Positions 12,503 to 23,531 of a DNA stretch of 64,000 nucleotides are shown here, piece after piece. The number at the start of each line of letters is the position of its first letter. The first letter of the stretch is position 1. The notes below the pieces were generated by a model. The model was not told the DNA's origin and searched no databases. It saw nothing but the letters and a program-made list of their open reading frames with translations. This stretch comes from Microbotryomycetes sp. JL201 (Eukaryota; Basidiomycota; Microbotryomycetes), in contig JAQYUZ010000013.1 in NCBI GenBank assembly GCA_033819885.1, forward strand, positions 62,001-126,000, given 5' to 3'. The translations under genes were made by a program, and so were the position numbers.

Positions 12503-13011
12503 GCTGGTCTGTTTGCCTTTCGAGAGGAGAATCGTCAAAATAGCCGCTTTGCACCCTGTAGGGACCGGCTTACGCCTTCAAGCAGCTAACAGAGCAGTCC
12601 TTCACCGTACGAGGTGTGCTTGTCGGCAGATTGCGGAGGATGGAAGGTCGAAAAGGAAAGGTCGTGGCGCCGGCGCAGCTAGCGAATCAAATAGCGGGAG
12701 AAACGTGATGCTATCCATCACAGTATAGCTACACACGATGCATCAACATACGATGGCTTGTCTTTTGCGAGGATACAATGAAATGAAAGCAGCCTGAAGA
12801 ATTTCGGTCACGTGCTCGGACTCCTTGCCTGCGACAAAGATACACGTGAGAACTATACACTCGCTCAGGACCGTCAAGAAGGGACGGAGCTCACAGAGAG
12901 TTGTCAATTTTGCACCTGCAGCTTCTCGAACGGCTCTGCTTCAGGCGACAAGGGCGTGAGCGCGATCACGCTCACATAGTCCAGACGCAGGCGACTGGAT
13001 GATCATACAAT
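12503..13011. promoter_or_regulatory. Divergent intergenic region between COX10 and the 969-residue orphan
   Basis: About 510 bases between two start codons facing apart, so it should hold both promoters. A plus frame at 12342-12728 overlaps the COX10 5' end and looks like a shadow. I see no RNA gene or repeat here. Confidence 0.5.
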
Positions 13012-16000
13012 ATGGCACTTGATGTGGCATTATCGCCCCCGCCCCGCAGACGCAGGCGCCCTGCCAACTCGACGCTGGTCGTGCGACAGCATCCTGGCAC
13101 CTCACAGGCGACGGCTGCAGCGCGTAGGACAGCCCTGGCAAGCATATCAGACACGGTCAGGACTTTGTCGCCTGCACATTCAGATACTGGTCGTCAGGAA
13201 GGGAGATGCCGATCGCGGAGCTCACGTGACCTGGCCAGCGATGTCGAATGTGACAGACCGGAAAATAGGGTGTTCAAGAGCGCAACGAACGACCAGGACG
13301 CGCCAATCGGCTCGAAGATCGTCTGCCATGAGTCGGCTTCGCATCTGACGTCGGTGGCACAAGCTCAAGATGAAGCCAGTATGTCTGAACTCCATGCCTT
13401 ACACTGCGCTTGCGTCAATCTTGTTATCTGCAGCATCATCCAGCGTTGCCAAGGCCACTGCAAATGGTCTCAGCAAGCCTTCGCTCGAAAGGGCCGTTCG
13501 GTTTCATTCGCCACCGCTGAAAGCGGCGCGTGCTCCCCGGCAGAAGATTGCACTCGTCCGCGGCAGTGAACTTTCTGAGCGATCGAGCAGATTACTAAGG
13601 CGCTGTTCCGAAGAATCAGACGAGTCCAGCCAAAACGTGACGGCGCCTGTGTCTCACAAACGAAGAATGCCTCGCACAGTGCCACAAGCATCTAGTGACG
13701 AGGATGAACCGGTCGGAGATCCTTGTACAATTGGCATGAGGGTAAAGCAGCGAAGGCGAAAGCAGGCGACTGAGGCACCGCCTGGGCTTCATCCTCAGCT
13801 TTGTGCCGAGGCAGGTGATTTCACCGAAGATCATCGCAACTTGCGTCAAGAGCTTTTTCAGGCGCGTGCTAACCAGACAAAGTTGTTGCAACAATGCAAG
13901 GCACGTGCTAGAGCGGTGCTGCGACCGGTTCAGCCACCGCCTGCAAAGACCTTTGTCACTCCACCGTACCCGATTGCCAAGCGTGCGCCACCTCTCGCTC
14001 TGCACACAGTGTCACAATGTTCGTCAAGCGACGGGAGTGAGTTGCGGTCAGACGTCAAGCCGAGGCCCCGAATGGCTCGCCTGAATCAAGCTCAGCGTAA
14101 CCACTTTCTCGACTCTATCGCGTCGACAGCTTTTCGCACCTCTCCAACCGAACATAACGTTCCAGCTGTTCCATCGCGTCGTCGAGACGCGCCCTTGCCT
14201 CTAAGCAAACGTTTGCCAGGTCGTTCGGTAGTGAAGGACGCGGCGATGCAAGCTTCGGCACGCGCCGTCGAAAGTGGACGCAAGATGCTTGAGCTGGTTC
14301 CTCTTGAAGAGCTGGTCTCCGAAGAGCACGAAAGGTGTGTTTCTGGTGCTGTCTTGCAGTAACTTGTGCTAAAATCGACTTCCAGCACGGACGAGAGGGT
14401 CGCACGTTCGGATCGCCGAGCAATGGCATATGACACGCCAAAAGAGTCCCCTCACCCGTTTCAAATTCATTCTGAGCGTCCCTGCAATGTAAAGGTAGAA
14501 GCACGTGCCACAAATCGACGGGTGGTGAGTCCCAGGAATCAGCAGATTCTTGTTTCGGATTCCGAAAAGTCGGATGGGCCACGAGATCCTAGAGAAGCGC
14601 AGATGGAAGAACTCAGGCGGCTACCTACTCCGCCAGAGTCGAAGTTTCGCTTCGTCACGAACGTCTATCGGTCGGACACGATGTCATGTCTGCGACCTCC
14701 GCTCCTCACGCCATCGGATGCGCCAAGTCGTACTCGACCTCCTGCGCAGCGAGATACGGCTCGCATACAGGTCCTGCAACAACTTTACGAGTCCGAAGAT
14801 TACGGAGTTGGTGGCAATGTAGCTCGTCCCTCGCTACTCTTAAAAAGCTCCGAGCCCAGCGAGATTGAAGCCGCGGACAGTTCCCCTTGCGACAGTGCAG
14901 ATATTGTGCCAAGCGATGTTTTCGAATGTGATCTAGCTCCGAATTCGAAACGAACAATGTTCAACGGTCTCCCACACGCAAGACCTCGAATTCAGCGGTC
15001 GCGAACGATACACATTCAGCCGCCGCGGCGCTGCCTCGGTGCCATTCGACGAGTCAACACCACCTCTTTACCGTATCGACCTTCTTCCAGCGTCGTACCT
15101 CGTGCAGGTGGCGTCGCCAAGCCTTTGCGCAGACTGTCAACGCGGCCGCAATTCCGAATGCCGCATTCTCCGACCCCTGTCCTGCACGGCTCACAATCTG
15201 CTCGCCTCCCTGCACTCGACAACCGCGTCATTGGACAAGGTGATCTCGAATCAGAGTCTCCTGACAAAATCGACTTCGAGCCAGAGCCGGAATGGAAATC
15301 CGGATGCATCGTAGATGATCTTGTACCGGCGCAGCAAAGAGCAATGTTCGATTCCAGCAGACGGTCATCCAGCGAACTCGTCGGTGGTGCCGCCAGCCCA
15401 GCTGATGGCAAACCACTGACATACGAGAATCCGCGCCTCACTCCGACCTCTATGGCCAGCATCAGTAGTGGAGACTTTGTCAACCCCGCGACAATTGACC
15501 TTGAACTGCGCCGGCGGAGCAAGCTCGTGGACTCTTTGCCACAGTCCTCGCACGAAGTTCAGTATCGGATCAACTCTACGGCAGAGCGCATTGCAGAAGC
15601 AGAGAGACAAGCCAAGCAAGACTCGACAAGTTCGATTCATGCCCAAAGCAAGAAGTACGATGTGGCAATGAGCCAGATCGGAGTCGAACTGTCTGCTCCA
15701 CGGTCAACATTTGAGGGCTCGTTTGAGCTTCAGGAGCAAGATTTTGACATCGTTGACCGGCTCGCACAGCAAATGCCAATCAGTACAGACAACGGTGGAC
15801 ATCAAACACGGGCCCCGGCGTCGGTGGCGAGAACTACGAAACGTCGATTGAGAGGTCCGCCACCGCCTTCCGATCCGACTGCTCTAGTGTCTCTGCCATC
15901 CACTTTTGCTTCTGGCTCCAAGCGGGGACGGATACCTAGCATCAAGAGAGCCACGACAGTGTGGGGAGGTCACAGGGTTGACTCGCTTGGTATTGTCGAA

Positions 16001-16027
16001 TTGCACACGTTAGTGTCGGAGCGGTGA
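13012..16027 (+). CDS. Large disordered orphan protein (969 residues)
   Basis: Not recognised. Three exons join cleanly in phase: 13012-13378, 13434-14334 and 14386-16027, giving exactly 970 codons with the stop. The introns are GTATGT...CTGCAG and GTGTGT...TTCCAG. The product is rich in Ser, Arg and Pro and almost free of hydrophobic segments. It has basic clusters (PPPRRRRRPA, KQRRRKQ, TTKRRLRGPPPP) and acidic-serine clusters (EESDESSQN, SSDEDEPVGD, SDSEKSDGP) that resemble CK2-type phosphorylation sites. A short helical stretch near EDHRNLRQELFQARANQTK may form a coiled coil. The composition suggests a nuclear, phosphorylated scaffold (chromatin, telomere, kinetochore or repair), but that is inference only. 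The clean splicing and long open frames argue that it is real. Confidence 0.72.
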
Positions 16028-16369
16028 CTCGATCCAAAATCTTGAGATACTACTAGTTGTGCCAAAGAGATTGTTGCATGTCAAGTTGGTCCCTTTCGTG
16101 ACACATGAGCGGCTCGCATCCGTGTTTCACGCGCCAAGCCCACCGGAACCGCTTGGTCATGTGACCGGAATAATACAAGGAAAAAAGCTATGCTCGGCAC
16201 CTACTGCTGTCACTCGAGTTCAAGCAGACCTCGGATGCGTAAGTGCTGTTCTGCAGAGTGGCGCAGAAAAAGATCGCCGCGCTCGGCAACTTGAACTTTC
16301 AACGCCGCCCGCTGCGCAGCCGAGAGTCTCATTGTTCGCAAGACTTGGCAAGGCTCTTGACGTGCAACC

Positions 16370-19300
16370 ATGGCAAAGTCGATGTTGCCCACCAAGAATG
16401 GATCCGTCGAGGTACGTGCTTGCGCATAACAGTGTGTAAATTCCTGCATGGCAGACCCCTCCTGCCTCAAAGTTGGCTGATCGCCGAGAGCTTGCGCTCA
16501 AGGCTCTCAAGCCACGAGAGGCACGGCACGGCACTCGACGGGTTCTCCGCCGCGGGCCTCAGATCCTCAAAGGCTTGGGTCAACCTCCAGTGCATGCCAT
16601 ACTGACCCGTGTTTGCTTCTCGATTGCGCCTTGTCCGGTACCCGGCCTGTCCGTCGGCCTTCTTGCGTTCCAACGGCATTTGCCTGGCAATTACCAACCT
16701 TGGTTCGCTTTATCGTCCCACAAACATCGACAACAATGACATGCAGGTTGGTCCCGAAACAAAGGGTGAAGGACGCATCCGCAGGTTTGTCAATACGGCA
16801 GACAAGCTCGTCGAGAGGCCGTCCGAAGGCGTGAATGTCGTCGCAGACATCCTCAAGCAGTCTTCTGTCAAGTATGCCAACCAAAAGGCAGTAGGGTGGC
16901 GCGATTTGGTGAAAATGCACTCCGAGACGAAAGACGTCAAAAAGAAAGTCGACGGCAAGGAAGTGACGGAACAAAAGACGTGGCAGTATTTCGAGTTGAC
17001 GGATTACAAGTACATGACATACAAAGAGTTGTATGAAGTGTCAAAGCAGGCCGGCTCGGCTTTGATCGAGACGGGTCATTCGAAAGAGACAATCTTCAAC
17101 ATTTACTCGCAGACGTCGAAAAATTGGCAAATCATGGCTCAAGGTGAGCCTTGAAATTGATCGGGGAGAGTATAACAGCATTTTTGACTCGCCTGGGTGT
17201 GCCTAGGATGCGCCATGCACGGCATCACATTTGCCACCGCGTACGACTCACTCGGCGAATCTGGCGTCAGTCTTTGCAGTGCTTATCTGGGCAGCGGTCT
17301 GACTCTTGCTCATAGTTGCAACACTCGCTTGCCGAGCCCGACGTCTATGGTTTGTTCACGAATGCCAACCTGCTGTCTACCGTCTCGAACGTGATCGAAA
17401 AGACACCGAGCGTCAAGGTTCTAGTCTACGACGGCAAGCAGGACGACGTCAAGGCCGGTGCTATCGACAAGATTCAAGGTGCTGGCGTCAAGGTGTACCA
17501 ATTTGACGAGTTCTTACAGCTCGGAAAGTCAAAGGCGCGTGAGCCAAACCACCCTCAGCCGGATGACATTGCTTGCTTGATGTGAGTTTTTGACCAGTCG
17601 GCTCACATCACGGATCACATGTAACAAGTTCCTCTTTCACGCGCAGGTACACGTCCGGCTCTACTGGCGCACCGAAGGGTGTCCAAATTACCAATAGGAA
17701 CGTCATCGCTGCAAGTAAGTCACCTTTTGGCGGGCGCATCGCAATGTGCTCACTCGTTTGGCCAGTCGCCGGCGCCGAATTGCTCTTGGGCGAGCTCATT
17801 TTCCCTGGTGCTCGCTACATTGCTTTCCTGCCGCTGGCGCACATTTTCGAGTTTGCTGTGGTGAGTGGCGCTGATCCAGCCGGAGATGAAAGTGTGCTGA
17901 CAGCTCGTCATGTAGGAAATGACACTGCTGTACACTGGCGTACGTTTCCTGGACTCGTACGTCAAGGGCAAAGCTAACCTCTCGAGTTGTAGATCCCGAT
18001 GGGATACGGAACAGTCAAGTGAGCACGAATATTCGCTCTACTAGAGCCACTTCTGACGTTGTTGAGCCGCCCAGGACCCTGACTGACACGTCCGTCCGAA
18101 ACTGTGTGGGCGACATGCGCGCGTTCAAGCCGACGTTGATGTGCGGTGTGCCGGCCGTTTGGGAACAAATTCGCAAGGGAATTCTGGCCAAGGTCCGAGC
18201 GGGAGGCAAGGAAAAAATCTTCAATTGGGCATTCGCGACCAAGTCGTCGATGGGCAACCGAGGTCTCGTTGCGAGATTGTTGGACGCGATCGTGTTTAGC
18301 AAGGTCAAAGAGGCGACAGGTGGAGCCTTGAAGTACGCCGTCAATGGTGAGTTATCCCCTGCTTGCTGCCGTCCTGACCTTGGCTCACAAGGCGACGTAG
18401 GCGGTGCCGCTATCTCCAAGGACACGCAGACTTTTTTGCAGACCGCTCTCGTGCCGACCTTCATTCAAGGCTACGGTGAGTCAAAGGTCTGAAGTCAAAT
18501 GGCCTTTTGTAGCTGACACTGTTGACGATCAGGCATGACCGAAAGTTGCGCGTAAGTGTACAAAACGAGAAATAGGTTCGCGGTGCTGACGCTTCGGTGT
18601 GAAAGTCTTTCGTTCATCTTGCCGCCGACCATGTTGCAAACTGGTGTTGTCGGCGTGCCCTCGCCTGCAATCGAAGCCAAGTTGGTTGATTACCCCGAGG
18701 CAAACTACTTTTCCACTAGCAACCCGCCGCAGGGTGAAGTTTGGATTCGTGGCGGCACAATCACCAAGGGATACTACAAACGTACTGATGAAACCAAGGA
18801 GGCTTACACCGACGACGGTTGGCTCAAGACCGGAGACATCGGACAGTGGAACGCTGTATGTTGCGGCAAAGCTGCCCGGGAGGAGCAATATTGAATTCTT
18901 GTTACGTCAGGACGGCACGCTGAGCATCATTGACCGTAAGAAGAACCTGGTCAAGCTGTCTGGTGGCGAATATATTGCGCTGGAGCGTCTCGAGTGAGTC
19001 TAACTGGCACTGTCTCCGAGTTCTTGCAAGCTCTGATGCGGTGTCCACAGGTCCGTATACAAGTCTTGTGCTCTTGTTGCGAATATCTGCATTATTGCCG
19101 ACCCTGATGCCAATCGCCCGATGGCAGTGAGTGCTCTTATCCTTACGTGGAGTCGCGTCGCGCTACAGACGCTGACAGTGTACGGGGCCGATTCAGATCA
19201 TTTTCCCTCACGAGGTCAACCTCAAGAGTTACATCACCGAGAAAGGTGTTTCTGGCGCGTCGGCAGACTCTGACCTCGAAACGCTGTGCAAGAGCGACGA

Positions 19301-19565
19301 TATTCGCAAGGTCGTTTTGAAAGAGACGAACGATGTCGGCAAGCGAGCTGGCCTCAAACCGTTGGAGGTGGGTTTGTTAGGAGTTGTATTTGCGGCATCA
19401 TTGGAATCGCTGACCTGTCGATTCGCGGCTCAGCAACTGCAAACGATTCTGCTCGACCCGACGGAGTGGACGCCGCAAAGTGGCATGTTGACCGCTGCTC
19501 AAAAGTTGCAGCGCAAGACGATTCACGACAAGTTCAAAGATCAGATCAAGGCCGTGTACCCTTGA
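16370..19565 (+). CDS. Long-chain fatty acid-CoA ligase (FAA1/FAA4 type)
   Basis: Activates long-chain fatty acids to acyl-CoA in two steps through an acyl-AMP intermediate. All adenylate-forming signatures are present: YTSGSTGAPKGVQITNRNV (P-loop), FLPLAHIFEF, IQGYGMTES, GWLKTGDIG and DRKKNLVKLSGGEYIALE, the fungal fatty-acyl signature. The product ends KDQIKAVYP. About ten short introns interrupt it. I place the start at the ATG at 16370. The 14-codon first exon (MAKSMLPTKNGSVE, donor GTACGT at 16412) joins in phase to VGPETKGEGRIRRF at 16747, matching the usual fungal N-terminus, across a 335-base intron. The ATG at 16741 lies inside that intron's acceptor and could start a shorter form beginning MQVGPETK. 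No peroxisomal C-terminal signal is seen. A role in importing or activating exogenous fatty acids is inferred from family. Confidence 0.94.
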
Positions 19566-19847
19566 ATGTTTTCGAATAAGTTTTTTTTTGGCCTCTCCCA
19601 AGCGCAACCCGGTTGGGCCATCATGACCACCAGCTTTTTCTGTGTCTTCTATATGGCGTTTGATAATATTGCTACTTGTCGTGTGATTGAAATTGCTCTT
19701 GACTCTGTGTTTGCTATAGCCGTACAGCCCGTACTTCGCACGTGCAGCGCCCATCGACAAGCGCGAATTTAGTTGAATTGCCCCGGGGCACGCTGTGGCG
19801 GGGCGTCTGCTCCTCCCTGTCCAAACCAGATCACGGTCTCAAAACTC
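19566..19847. other. Intergenic between the acyl-CoA ligase and the cation transporter
   Basis: About 280 bases holding the 3' region of the ligase, including a T-rich run near 19580, and the promoter of the transporter. No other feature seen. Confidence 0.5.
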
Positions 19848-21573
19848 ATGGAGCATCCTCTGGCTTCGACGAGCATTTCGCCGCAGCGTCTGCCGACGCC
19901 GCCGTTGACAGCGCAAGATGCGCAGCGCGCTGGCGTTGGTGGTCACTCGTCCATAATGTCCTCGCCAGAGCTCGACGCGGCAAAAGCGACAGGCACAGAC
20001 TATGACGAGCATGTGACAGACCCAATTGTCCGTCGACGAGGCTACTTGGCCCGAGCCGTCAGCAGTAGCGGCGACGGCGAGCACGACCCGCTGCTGCTCA
20101 AAAGCAAGATCCAGTCGCCAGAGACACTGTCACAGCTCAAGAGACGCACCACGGGCAAGCGTCACATTGGCAACTTTTACACGTGAGCACGCGCGACGGC
20201 ATTTCGAGCTTGTGCCACCGATTCGTTGTGGCAAATGCGCGACCGCACGTAGACAAGCACGTCACTGATCCTATACGCTGAATCCGACAGTCAACAGAAC
20301 GAGCAGATTGAGGCCTTGCTCAAGTCGCTCGACAAGCACGTCGAAGACGCCCAAGCTGAGGAAGACACGAACCGGATGAGCGTTAGTACCTGTCCTCCTG
20401 AGCGTGTCAAGCAGTGACGCTACTGACCGTAGTCAACGGATGCGTTTCAACAGATCAAGATCGCCATCTATGGCAGTCTCATTGCCAATTGTATCCTCGC
20501 CGTCTTGCAACTCTACGCCGCCATCTCGTCTCTGTCGCTCTCGTTCTTCGGAACTATGATCGACTCAGTCTTTGATCCGGCCGCCAACTTGATCCTACAC
20601 TACTGCCACCGAAAAGCGCAGCGTGTCGACCTGAAAAAATTTCCTTCTGGCGGCAGCAGATTCGAGACGATTGGTGACATTGTATACTCTGTCACGATGG
20701 CCGCGGTCTCGCTCGTTCTCGTCGCCTTTTCAATTCAGGATTTGGCTGCCGGAAGTGGAGACAAAGAGTTCCACGTTCCAGCCGTCGTCGCAGTTGGTAT
20801 CGCGTTCTTGACGAAGTTGTGCTTGTTCTTGTACTGTTTCTCGATCCGCGGCAAGAGTTCGCAAGTCCGTGTGTTGTGGGAAGATCAGTCAGTCGATCAT
20901 CGATTGCGTCGCTTCCGGATGGTCGGAAATTAACACGATTGCTTACTCGGTGCAGCCGCAATGACCTGTTCATCAATGGTCTTGGCATCATTACTTCTTC
21001 TCTCGGCGCCAAACTAGCAGGTTGGGTCGATCCTGCAGGCGCTCTCGTCATTTCTGCCATCTTGATCTACTCTTGGGGATCGACGTGCTACAGGCTGTTC
21101 ACGTACTTGGCCGGCATCGCTGCTCCGCCAGAGTTCCAGCGCCTCGTCATCTACAAAGTCGTTCACTTTAGTGACGACATTGAAAAGATTGACTCTTGCG
21201 TTGTGTATCACTCTGGACCGAATTATGTTGTAGAAGGTGAGGAAAGGACGGAACGATAGCAGGCGCAACGAAGCTGACTTGCTTGATCGTCCTAGTCGAT
21301 ATTGTCATGGCTGGAGACACTCCTCTATGGAAGGCTCACGACCTGTCAGTTGGATATGACGTCGTTCATCGCGTTTTAGAACTGACGCCAGTTTTACCCA
21401 GTTCGCAAGCCTTGCAAGACAAACTTGAGGAACTGCCGCATGTCGACCGAGGTGCGTCATCTTTGTGCTATAGAGTGAATCATTCCGAGTTGACACGGAA
21501 CCGGTTTCTAGCGTTTGTTCACGTTGACCACGAGGTCGATCACCGACCAGAACACACACGCAAGCGCGACTAG
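19848..21573 (+). CDS. Cation diffusion facilitator, manganese-type
   Basis: Proton-coupled divalent metal exporter that moves ions from the cytosol into organelles or out of the cell. A polar ~150-residue cytosolic N-terminus starts MEHPLASTSISPQ. The membrane domain follows (IKIAIYGSLIANCILAVLQ, FFGTMIDSVFDPAANLIL, FPSGGSRFETIGDIVYSV, HRNDLFINGLGIITSSLG, GWVDPAGALVISAILIYSW), then a cytosolic domain (YHSGPNYVVEVDIVM, HVDRAFVHVDHEVDH). The second helix has D-S-V-F-D, the DxxxD pattern of Mn-CDFs, rather than the HxxxD of zinc transporters. About five short GT-AG introns are supported by the restored frame. Which membrane it serves is not visible. Confidence 0.9.
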
Positions 21574-21762
21574 CTCCGCACGAAAAGATCTCGCCCGGAT
21601 TATTCAAATCTTGTTATTATACATGTGCACATAGCGCGTAGATGTCCTTGCCATTCGTTTTAGAAAGACTGCAAAGCTCGTTGCAAGAGTACAAAGCGCG
21701 CTCAAGACGCAGTCGAGAACATGAGGATAATACACAAGAAAGAAGGAAAGTGTGATGCACTT

Positions 21763-23385
21763 CAGTACCTTGGTCGTTTGCTGTCGCCATATCCGCCGGC
21801 CGGGTTGTCGAAACCACGCTTTTCTCCGCCGAACCCACCTCCGCCGCCTCCAGCTCTGGAACCATAACCGCTGTCTGGTCCGCTCTGTCCCTGTCGTAGG
21901 CACGTAGATAAGCATCTTTGCCTGCTTTAAGCTTGAACTAGCTCACCTGGAAACCACCTCGGCCACCACCGCCACCACCAAAGCCTCCTCTGAAGCCGCC
22001 GCCCCCTCCACGAGGTCCGCCAAACCCACCTCTTTGGACAAAGCCGCCACGTCCACCACCACGTCCACCGAAACCTCCTCTGAACCCTCCCCTGAAACCA
22101 CCCATCGGCGGACCCATGTCCATCGGAACTGCGCATCACAGCCCGTTCAGTCTTGTTACGTGATAGTCAGTCGCAAAAAAGCTTTCACTGACCAGGCACA
22201 GCCTTTTTCGGTCGACCTCCCAATCCACCACCGAGGCGACGCGGCTTCCAGTCCTTGACTGTCCGCCCTCGCTCGACGTCAATCATGAGGCGCTTGCCAT
22301 GCAGCTTGAGTCCGTCTGCATCCTTGTAAGCCGCTGTACCGAGCAGGAACAACAATGCTTATGAGCGAAACTAGCTCGGATGGAACAGGTTGGCACGTAC
22401 CTTTCATGTCTCGTTCTCGCTCGTACACAATGAACGCGTACCCCTTGCTCTTGCCTTCAGCGTCTCTGACGAGTCTCAACCTCTCGAGAGGTCCGTACAG
22501 GTCAAATTCGCGGCGCAGCTCAGACTCGCTTACGTCTTTCGGAATGCGAGACACGAACAGCGTCTTGTACGGATCGCCTACAACTTCACGGTCCTCGTGC
22601 GGGTTGTCTGTCAATGACAGCGTCTGTCAGCCTTTTTCTAGTGACGAGACTCGGCCAATACGACTTGCAGTTTTTAATGCCGTCTGCGAGCAACTGTTCA
22701 TGGCGTTTCTTTTTCAATTCGCGCCTCGCCTGCGGCCTGTCGTTGACAGGCAGTTTCTCGATCGCTTCCACCTCAGGATCGCGTCTCTTCTTGGCGTCTG
22801 CAACTGCCTTCGCTGCCGTAGCGTGCGTAGCCTCTGGGATCTCGCCGTCCTCTTCGGGCTTTGGTTTTGCGCCGTCCTCCTCCTTTTTGACAGCATCGGT
22901 CGTGACGACTCCGTTTGTGTTTGCTGCATGCTGATCCTGCTCCGTCGTCGTCGCCGTCGCTGCTGATGCGGCAGCGTCTTCGTCCTCCTTGGCCTTTCTA
23001 GTGGCCGCACGTGCCGCGCGCTTTGATTGCGTCGATTGGCCCTTGCCCTGTGCCAGTTCGGCTTCTTGTTTAGTCTTGTCGTCTGTTACCTCGTCCGGGT
23101 TGTCGCCCTGTTCGAACGCGGCGTTCTCTGCGCGTTCGCGCTCTGTGCGAATCATCTGCAGCGCATCGGCGACAGACAGAGTGCTCGGCTTGGTCGCTTT
23201 GTTCTTCAAAGGCACATCTGGGTCCCTGCCAAGCGGTTTGGCGTACGGCAATGGCGGTCGCGGCGCAAAGAGCCGCAGCAGCTGCGGTGGCAGCATGTGC
23301 GTCTGCAGGAGCAACGCAGACGTGTCAGCGCGTCTGGCCGTGTACTCAAGGTGCTTGCTGTGAGCGCGGGACTGACTCCGACCAT
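21763..23385 (-). CDS. U1 snRNP 70 kDa protein
   Basis: Core U1 snRNP protein that binds U1 stem-loop I and helps recognise 5' splice sites. The N-terminus ([20 protein letters not shown]) is the conserved tail that wraps U1 snRNP. A ~170-residue Lys/Glu/Ala-rich region follows, longer than usual. The RRM has RNP2 (LFVSRI) and RNP1 (KGYAFIVY), followed by [20 protein letters not shown]. The C-terminus is Gly/Arg-rich ([20 protein letters not shown]) and ends DSKRPRY. The start is deduced: frame and family need Met before THMLPP. The ATG at 23385, followed by an 80-base intron (23382-23303, donor GTCGGA, CTGAC branch), supplies it, leaving only the start codon in exon 1. The ATG at 23296 is an alternative. 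Only about 146 bases separate it from the divergent PDI gene. Confidence 0.93.
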
Positions 23386-23531
23386 GGCGACTGAAGCTGC
23401 GGCTCGCTGTGGACGAGTTGCGAGGCAGTCAAAGCGCCGCGCAACGTTCGTCTCGCTCCTGCTTTCGAAGCTCAGGCGACACATCCTCCTGCTCCCCCGA
23501 CTCGATTCATCAGGTCAACCCGCAGGTAGCA
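23386..23531. promoter_or_regulatory. Compact divergent promoter (U1-70K / PDI-like)
   Basis: Only 146 bases separate the two presumed start codons, so the 5' leaders and promoters of both genes must share or overlap this stretch. No TATA box was recognised by eye. Confidence 0.5.

Noticed and set aside
16059-16439. Plus frame of 126 codons between the orphan and the acyl-CoA ligase
   Set aside because: It overlaps the ligase's first exon in another frame and has no family signature; better read as leader sequence.
16457-16739. Separate ~100-residue gene starting at the ATG at 16370 and continuing in frame after 16457
   Set aside because: The first exon joins much better, in phase, to VGPETKGEGRIRR at 16747, matching fungal acyl-CoA ligases. 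Kept only as possible alternative splicing.
21960-22125. Tandem repeat array
   Set aside because: It is the Gly/Arg-rich coding region of U1-70K, not an independent repeat.
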